This document shows positions 57,670 through 64,000 of a stretch of 64,000 nt of DNA, in pieces (position 1 is the stretch's first letter; every line of letters begins with the position of its first letter). The notes beneath the pieces are model-generated. The model did no database searches. It saw only the letters and a program-made list of their open reading frames with translations, and had not been told where the DNA came from. Origin of the DNA: Xiphydria camelus (lineage: Eukaryota > Arthropoda > Insecta > Hymenoptera > Xiphydriidae); NCBI GenBank assembly GCA_963678675.1, contig OY783193.1, positions 6,331,501 through 6,395,500 of the forward strand, in the 5' to 3' direction. Made by a program: the position numbers and the translations under genes.

Positions 57670-58262
57670 GTTAACCGCTGTATTTATCGTAGCGATGTAT
57701 TTACGGAAAATTGTGCATATATTTAATAAATGTCCAGTATTTAATTCGTATTAGTTTGAAATCATTTAATGACACGAAAATGTGTGTGCTTGATTAATGA
57801 TGAGTCAAAAAGCGCACAACCTTGATGCATTTGATGAGTTAATACTGCACTGAGAGGAATAATTGCTAGTGCCAAATAAAATTCGCCCTTTAATTAAAAA
57901 CATGGTATAATTTCAAGATCGAGCCATGGCACAAAAAATAGTTGATAGGCTCGAGTAATTGTTTTTTTCCGCGCTGGAAGAATTTCTTATTCCAACGAAG
58001 GTATTCTTGAATCAAGAATATGTACATATTCTTCGCCCAAGAGTCTGTATTGTCAAACATTTGTAAGATCATGTGTTCTTGGCTGAAGAAATATTTTTTC
58101 GGCACTAGCAATTATTTCTCTCAGTTCACCTAAAGTTTTTGTGCAATGTACGTAAACTTGTCTATCTGGATTGGTACGGATGAAGAAACTCGGAGAAAAA
58201 AGTATCCAGTGAGAAAAGGGAGTAATGAACAATTATAGGTGAGTTATCATGCAGTGTATCGA
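57670..58262 (+). repeat. Duplicated segment, copy 2 (contains a B element in reverse)
   Basis: Homologous to 46353-46930 on both sides of its B element (left GAAAATTGTGC, AAATCATTTAATG, GAGTTAATA; right CACCTAAAGTT, TCTATCTGG, GGGAGTAATG). The enclosed B element lies in the opposite orientation to that in copy 1. Confidence 0.65.
57848..58125 (-). mobile_element. MITE family B copy 8, reverse orientation
   Basis: CACTGAGAGGAATAATTGC at the left and GCAATTATTTCTCTCAG at the right. Internal order is reversed relative to copy 6 (GATAGGCTCGAGTAATTG, TATTCTTGAATCAAGAATAT, ATCATGTGTTCTTGGCTGAA). Full length, non-coding. Confidence 0.85.
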
Positions 58263-59516
58263 GGTACATTGATGAAGTAGAAATCGAGTAGAAATTTCCG
58301 AGTATTCGGCCCTGAGTGCTCGGGCGATCGATAAGGTCGCCGCAGGACTCGAAAGTCCGGCAGCTCGTCCTTGGAGCGAGATGAAGTAGGAGGAACGCGG
58401 AAACTTCAAAGTTCGGGAGACTCGAGGGTGCGATAAGAAATGGGAGTTATCGCGTGAAATTTGAATATACTCGTATACTTGATGGAAATTTATTCCACTT
58501 AATATACCTATTTCCTTGTTCTTTAAGCCGACGAGAGCTTTTCTTCACGAATCGAAGCTCGATCGATTTATTTCGTGCTTTCGTGTTATATTAATTTTTC
58601 TCGTCGATGGATAATCTTGTCGAATCTGTTATCAACCATTCTTTTTGGATCTCGAAACGGTTGAAAGTAAATCGTGTGAAAAGCATAAAGCTTCATTCTT
58701 TTCAGACACAACGAGAGAGAATCTCACTTTTTCGTGAATTTTATCTGCCGAATTCGCTATCTGGAATCCTGAAAGAATGAGCAAGTAACGTTTGCCGATC
58801 GTCGAAGTACAGAAATCTATGAGATTAAGTAATGAGTAATGACAAATAAATGAAAAATGTGCGCGAGAAGCGATAAACAAAGAGAATCGGAAGATCGGAG
58901 ACTAACGAACGCGAGAAATCGGAGAGGAAGAATCGCGTTCGCGACGATCGACGTTTTTTCAATCACACGTTCGTTCGACAGTGCAGGCAAAGGGAGAGGA
59001 GGGAGAGTAGCGCACCCAACTACATATACCCGAAGGTAAGTGGCGAGGAGCACGATGCGAGACGCTCGGTGATTCCCGAAGACCGCGCGAGAACCGCTTC
59101 TAAAAATAACCGCGCAATAAACTATCCCGGAGGGACGATAAAGAGAGGTGGAGAAAGGGAGATACGAGCGGAGTGGGGGAAGGGAGAAACCAGGTTCGGG
59201 ACGACGTTGCGGCGGATCTGCCAGCGGAGGGCCCTCTTTATCGTAAATCGAGAGATCGCGCGCGTACGCGACGCATCGTTAATCGCGTTCGCGGAGAGAT
59301 CGCGCGAAGCGTGTTCTCTCTGGCGACGCGAGAGAGATGTATGTATTTCTCTCTCTGTTCCTCGCGGAGAAAAATATTGAAATAAATATTTTTCACGACC
59401 TCTGATGTCCTTCGCCCGACGTTCTATTCATATAAATGTACATAATTTTCTGACGCATTTCAAGTATGTATAAATATGATAAAAATCGTTGCGCTACAAA
59501 GCTAGTGATACCTATA
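58263..59516. other. No supported feature
   Basis: Open frames at 58632-59385 are short, overlapping and without domains. GAGAGAGA-type low complexity occurs near 59329-59352. Confidence 0.5.
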
Positions 59517-59740
59517 CACCGAGAAAACAGTTTATTCGTAGTTGACAAATGTCTGTTTCAATATTCCTTAACTATTACGACATTTATTTGGCACAATTTG
59601 ATCCTTTGAGGCGATCATTTGAATGAACTAAACGTTTTAATATAATTAACATATATTTTCTTACTCTAACGAAATATTTATTTCGCCATATTTGAAATTA
59701 CATTTATCAACCATTAGTAAATCGTCTCCTCGCCGTCGTG
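59517..59740. mobile_element. MITE family C copy 3, TA flanks
   Basis: CACCGAGAAAACAGTTTATT at the left after TA (59515-59516); right end TCGTCTCCTCGCCGTCGTG followed by TA. Contains GACATTTATTTGGCACAATT and CTAACGAAATATTTATTTCG. The left arm lacks the segment between GTCTGTTTCAATAT and the centre. Confidence 0.75.
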
Positions 59741-60377
59741 TATTCATTTATTATTTATTCGTACCACGCTTTCTGAGGGTGAAAAAAATTGGTTTGAGTC
59801 GAATAAACATTTCTTCCACATAATTCTAAGTAAATGCACATGAATATTCATTTAACGTGAGCCAATCTCCTCTTGATCCTTGAATAAATGTCTACGTTTC
59901 AATTTAATTCGATCGAAATGTTACTTTGATCGACAAAAAGTATAGGTATATATTTTCGCGATTATACGAGTGCCATAAATCGCACTAGGATGTTTGTGCT
60001 AACGACTGTGAGAATTCTCTTCAGCGTCGCGCCGAGAAAAGCGCAAGGTGCTAATTCCCCTGGCGCGGCGTTGCCCAGGCTATCGTAATCCCGGCGTCGT
60101 CCTCCGGCAATCGCAACTATGTATCTATGTAAGTGGATAGCATCGCGCGTGACGCGCGCCGCAAAGCGACATAATCGGAAAGGCGCCATAAGCGGCGCAG
60201 GCTCCTACGAATTCCCACGTATAGACGAATGATAATAATAGCAACGAGTTATCATTAAGACTTCCCGTTAATGGAACCCAATGGCGCGCGTCCTTTCCAC
60301 GCGTGATTCGAGCGCATCGGAATCGTCATTTCAATTTCCCATAGATGATCGTCGAAAGCATTTACCCGGGTAAGCTG
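59741..60377. other. No supported feature
   Basis: A 75-codon minus-strand frame at 59962-60189 has no domain. I see nothing else. Confidence 0.5.
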
Positions 60378-60629
60378 TACTGAGAAGAATTTCTTGGTTG
60401 AAATGATAAGACGCATCCGGTTAAACGATTTGAGCTATTCGAACCAAAATACCAAAATATTAGTAAGTTGAATCAAATATTCAGTTATTATAAAATTACA
60501 TGTCTAGTTATTTTAATAAGAAAATGGACAATTTAACCGAACAGATGGAGGATCCATAGATATTTCATCAAACGGTTTGGTTATGGTCTCCAGGATTTTG
60601 GTTTGATTGGCTAGGTTATTTTTTTAGCG
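60378..60629 (+). mobile_element. MITE family A copy 9
   Basis: ACTGAGAAGAATTTCTTGG at the left, GCTAGGTTATTTTTTTAGCG at the right. All inner family A blocks are present, with a small duplication CCAAAATACCAAAATA. It directly abuts the next copy. Confidence 0.8.
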
Positions 60630-60887
60630 CACTCAGAAAATGACTTGGTTAGAATGATAAAACGCATCTGGTTAAACAATTTCAGTTATTCTAACCAAAA
60701 TACTAGTAAGACGTTGAATCAAATATTTAGTTATTCTAACTACAAGTCTAGTTATTCTAACTAGAAAAATGGTCAGTTTAACCGAGCAGACGGAGAGAGA
60801 GAGAGAGAGAGGGTCCATATTTCACCAAACGGTTTGGTGACAGTACCCAGGATTTTCGTCAAGTTGACCAGGCTATTTTTCTCAGTA
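60630..60887 (+). mobile_element. MITE family A copy 10, with GA expansion
   Basis: CACTCAGAAAATGACTTGG at the left, ACCAGGCTATTTTTCTCAGT at the right. The position that reads GATGGAGGA in other copies has expanded to a GA run at about 60792-60811. Same orientation as the preceding copy, head to tail without spacer. Confidence 0.85.
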
Positions 60888-62096
60888 CATATCGTGAGAG
60901 AAACGCTCGGCTGGAGCGAGGAGAGCCGTGCGATTTGATTCAAATTGAGCACGGCGGACAGTTCCGAAATTACAATTCGATTCGAAGAAGATGAAGAAGA
61001 AAAAAAGGAGAACGACTGGTTCTTAGCCGAGATGTAGTCGCGTCGCTACATTCGCATGTTTCGGCGCGTCGATCAATCGGAGACGAGAATATAAAAGGAG
61101 CGATATAACCGCGACGATGTAAGGCGATATACGATAAGAGACACAGTCAGAGAGCACACGCGGAGCCTCGGATCTCGCCGTCAAAGAGCGCTCTTCGATT
61201 TTCGAATCGTCGAACCGATCGACATTCACGCGACGCACGTTTCTCACGAGCCACATGTCCGATCGAACGAGGAAAGTTCGAGTGCGCCCGAGCGTTCGAA
61301 ACGCGCCGTTCTCGGGGCTATTCAAAGCGAGCGTACGCGTCAACCACGCCCAAAAGAGGGACTGCTACTCGACGGAGGCTGCGCGTGGTCAATGACTCGG
61401 CCTTCGAGCATCCGGAGACACCTTAAATCGGATCGAGGTTGTCGCTCAAAGCCACTACGTTTCGAGTGTCGCCGATCGCCGCGGGGCGGGAGTGCGAGAT
61501 AAAAGTGCTCGCGCGCGAGAGATTAAATGACCGACGCGGGGGAGAGAGAAGAGCTGCACTCGTTCACTCGGATAAAGCCGCCGATAAAGAGCAATGCAGG
61601 GATGGAGAGTTGACGGTATAACAAGAGCATGGAACGGGTGTAACTACACATCAGCGGAGATAAATTAAAACATTTTGATAAGAAAGGAGAAAATTAAATT
61701 CGGTCTTGTTCGATTAATCTATCGCGCGCCAGTGACCTCCGCGCTTCGAGGCTCTCCGCGCAGGGACCCGTGACACCTCTCTCGATGCTTCTCGAACGTA
61801 CCCACCGCGGAACTCGCCGGTCACGAGCGTCGAACCGCTTGACGCAATGCGGAAGCGTCGATAGTGCTCGCACGATATAATAGGCGTCGACGCTACGTCG
61901 AAAAACCGCGTTGTTCGTGAATTTATGAATGTATACATTTGTGATCCATTTCTTTCGTCATGCCGAAACGTCATTGTGTCATTAATGATTTGCCGTTTCA
62001 AGCGTGGGGTTGTGCCCGATGCAATTTTAGTTTGGTTTGGTGGTGATTATACGGGATCCCATGAACCGAGGTCTTTATAGATTACCCGTTGCGGTA
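60888..62096. other. No supported feature
   Basis: CpG-rich with open frames of 60-106 codons that lack domains. I see nothing else. Confidence 0.5.
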
Positions 62097-62350
62097 CACC
62101 GGGGAAATAGTTTATTAACAGTTAGTAAATGTAGTTTTAAATATACGGCGAAATAAATATTTCGTTAGGACAAGGAAATATATGTTAATTTGTAAAATAT
62201 TTATTTCATTCAAATGTTTGTCTCAAAGGATCAAATTGCGCCAAATAAATGTCGTAATGGCTAATGAATATTTATTTGATCCGATAAAGTGTCTATTTCG
62301 CCATATTCAAACAAACATTTATCAACTACAAATAAACTGTTTTCTGGATC
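62097..62350. mobile_element. MITE family C copy 4, TA flank
   Basis: CACCGGGGAAATAGTTTATT at the left after TA (62095-62096); right end ATAAACTGTTTTCTGGATC followed by TA. Contains GGCGAAATAAATATTTCG, AAGGATCAAATTGCGCCAA and CATATTCAAACAAACATTTA, matching the 50122 copy closely. Confidence 0.8.
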
Positions 62351-62707
62351 TAATCGCAAATATTATCGCATATCTTTGATACGATTGTATACAGAGGCGA
62401 AGATAGAAATTTATAGTCGTCGTAACGAAAAGACAAAATATAGTCAATGTTGCTGTCCGTTGCTGTCGTCAAAAAAGCTGAGCATTTCATATCTATATTT
62501 ATAGATATGAAAAATGCACTTTTAGTTCTCCAGTTATATTTTCGAAGAGTACGAGACGGATATTCTTATCTGAGATTCGATAGAGCTCCGCTGTAATCAT
62601 GATTCGTCGTTGCAAGGATCAAATTGAATGACGTAACCACGCCGGACCGATTACGGTGGTTTCTACTGGCCGTGATCTACTCGAAAAGTTGCCGTTTCCA
62701 CCGATTA
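62351..62707. other. No supported feature
   Basis: A small inverse pair TTTCATATCTATA and TATAGATATGAAA occurs around 62487-62512. No gene. Confidence 0.5.
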
Positions 62708-62833
62708 CAGTATAAAAAATGTGCATTAAACTGAACATAATTGTATATAAAGCTTTTATCAAATACGTGATTATGAAAATTACATTCCATTAAATACAAT
62801 TGCACATATAAAAAGTTTAATTTTTCCTACAGT
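62708..62833. mobile_element. MITE family M copy 2
   Basis: Starts CAGTATAAAAAATGTGC after TA and ends TTTTTCCTACAGTA. The interior ATAATTGTATATAAAGC and AATACGTGATTATGA match the copy at 3832-4030. It is shorter, about 126 bp. Confidence 0.5.
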
Positions 62834-62904
62834 ATACCTATATGAATTCAAGGCGATATCTTAAAACATGTCTGAAATTCGGTTTTCTCCCTCATTTTTT
62901 TACT

Positions 62905-63223
62905 GCAAATTCGAGAAATTTAGACAAAATTATTTACCCCGCATTTTTTCGATTTTTTTTTATTTTCGACCTTATTTGAGTTGAAAAATTACATTAAAAA
63001 ATACAGCTTTGTCATCGTGCTTATAAGCTTATCTCTCTCGCACTCGTTGCTTGGTATAAATAAATGCGTCTCTCTTGCGTTTCGATAACCTCACAACGTT
63101 TAAGAGAAAAATGCCTTTATAACTTTACGAATAACTGTTTCATCGAATATTTCCTTTTTCGTGTATTATACTTTTCAAGTATGTATGCAGATGAAAAAAT
63201 TGAATTTAAAAATATGAATATTT
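62905..63223 (+). repeat. Dispersed repeat L, copy 2
   Basis: Ordered blocks ATTCGAGAAATTTAGACA, TTATTTTCGACCTTATTTGA, AATACAGCTTTGTCATCGTG, CACAACGTT and AAAAATATGAATATTT match 10811-11078. Compared with copy 1 it carries about 30 extra bases around GCTTGGTATAAATAAATGCG. Confidence 0.7.
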
Positions 63224-64000
63224 CTGTATATTAGAATACGAATAACCACCCCCGCACACTTATCCCACCCGCTACTGTCGTCAGCGTAATCGTCACTGTC
63301 ATCGCGATCGCGATTAGCCGCACGATCGCGAGTGTCCGACACGGCGTAGACGCCGGAGCGTCGTAAACTCTGCGTCGTACATACATATATCGCATCGGCA
63401 GAATCTTCCAATCTCTCCTTCTTCGCGCATAAGTTCACCGAGGAGAAGCGCGCGCGTTATCGACGCCCGATCGCGTCGTCCGGATAACTTATTAACTCGT
63501 CGGGACGACAAGACGGCGAGATCTCGTTCGACGTTGACGGATCTTTCAGTCGCGGGAGAAAGTGATAACGTTATAGCCTCCGCGGAGCGACGGGGATCGC
63601 TGTCGACTTTCGTTCGACCACGTGTCGAGGTCCCGCGCGTCGAGTCGGACCTCTCGCGACCTCGGGGCGTAGGAGGAGTTCGCTCGCTGATGAATCTAGT
63701 TATACCGCCCATTGTGCGAAATCTTTCGGTTCGTATACGGCCTGCCATTGTAGGATGTATCGACGAAATGGTACATTATGATGATATCGGATGGGCGGAC
63801 GTCGTTAATAGACACCTTCGCATCGAGGGAAGTCATCGAATTGAATTTTCAATCGTCGCGTCGAAATGCTCGACCCCGCGCGTGGGGTTTCTCGTTGGTC
63901 GATCTAATTATATCGATTATTGCGCGGAACCCGTTTCGGACCAAAATCGGATCGCTTTGCGGGATGTACGTAATGCGTTAGATGTTTATAGGCATTACGC
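63224..64000. other. No supported gene at the window end
   Basis: A minus-strand frame of 144 codons at 63314-63748 is serine/arginine-rich, overlaps other frames and has no domain. A real exon here cannot be excluded, but nothing supports one. Confidence 0.45.

Overview
This window looks like non-coding, repeat-rich DNA from an arthropod nuclear genome, probably a hymenopteran insect (ant, bee or wasp). The evidence is indirect. I see no bacterial gene arrangement and no operons. CpG and CGCG runs are frequent. There are many GA, GC, CA and TA microsatellites. There are many short palindromic elements flanked by TA, the usual class II MITE pattern of insect genomes. The one gene remnant with a visible intron has a 71-bp GT..AG intron, which is insect-like. 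A 200-N scaffold gap lies at 26194-26393. I found no host protein-coding exon, tRNA, rRNA or known miRNA that I could support. The long open frames in the CpG-rich stretches (for example 54686-55507, 18819-19532, 9707-10180) are arginine/serine-rich and low in complexity, and I reject them as genes. The window could be intergenic or lie inside a large intron.

Layout: 1-9 kb holds a degenerate inverted-repeat element (1.25-1.61 kb), several copies of a ~260-bp MITE here called family A (TIR CACTGAGAAAAATAAC, with internal TTTAGTTATTCTAACC blocks), and the first copy of a ~290-bp MITE called family B (TIR CACTGAGAGAAATAATTGC). 9-16 kb holds B copies broken by younger insertions, a tandem pair of family D palindromes and small TA-flanked elements. 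16-19.7 kb is CpG-rich and almost featureless. 19.70-22.41 kb is the most striking object: a 2,705-bp foldback transposon with two 1,066-bp inverted arms around a 573-bp centre. The centre and right arm carry the 3' half of a transposon gene whose protein has an LPGFHALTGCDY motif. 22.4-46 kb contains further A to N family repeats in otherwise featureless DNA.

46-49 kb holds a duplicated segment with a B element, a Helitron helicase remnant on the minus strand, an adjacent 10-bp-period array resembling heat-shock elements, and a tiny TTAA-flanked piggyBac-like element. 51.3-53.3 kb is a family A copy split by a 1.72-kb palindromic element with a TTA target duplication. 54-64 kb holds a ~400-bp inverted-repeat element, the second copy of the 46-kb segment, two abutting A copies, and more C, L and M repeats.

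The remnants belong to at least four transposition systems: TA-duplicating Tc1/mariner-like MITEs, a TTAA-duplicating piggyBac-like element, rolling-circle Helitrons, and at least one long-palindrome class II family. Four nested insertions let relative ages be read directly: A into A, A into B, a C-like element into B, and the 1.72-kb palindrome into A. Family assignments rest on visual comparison within this window, and no database search was possible.
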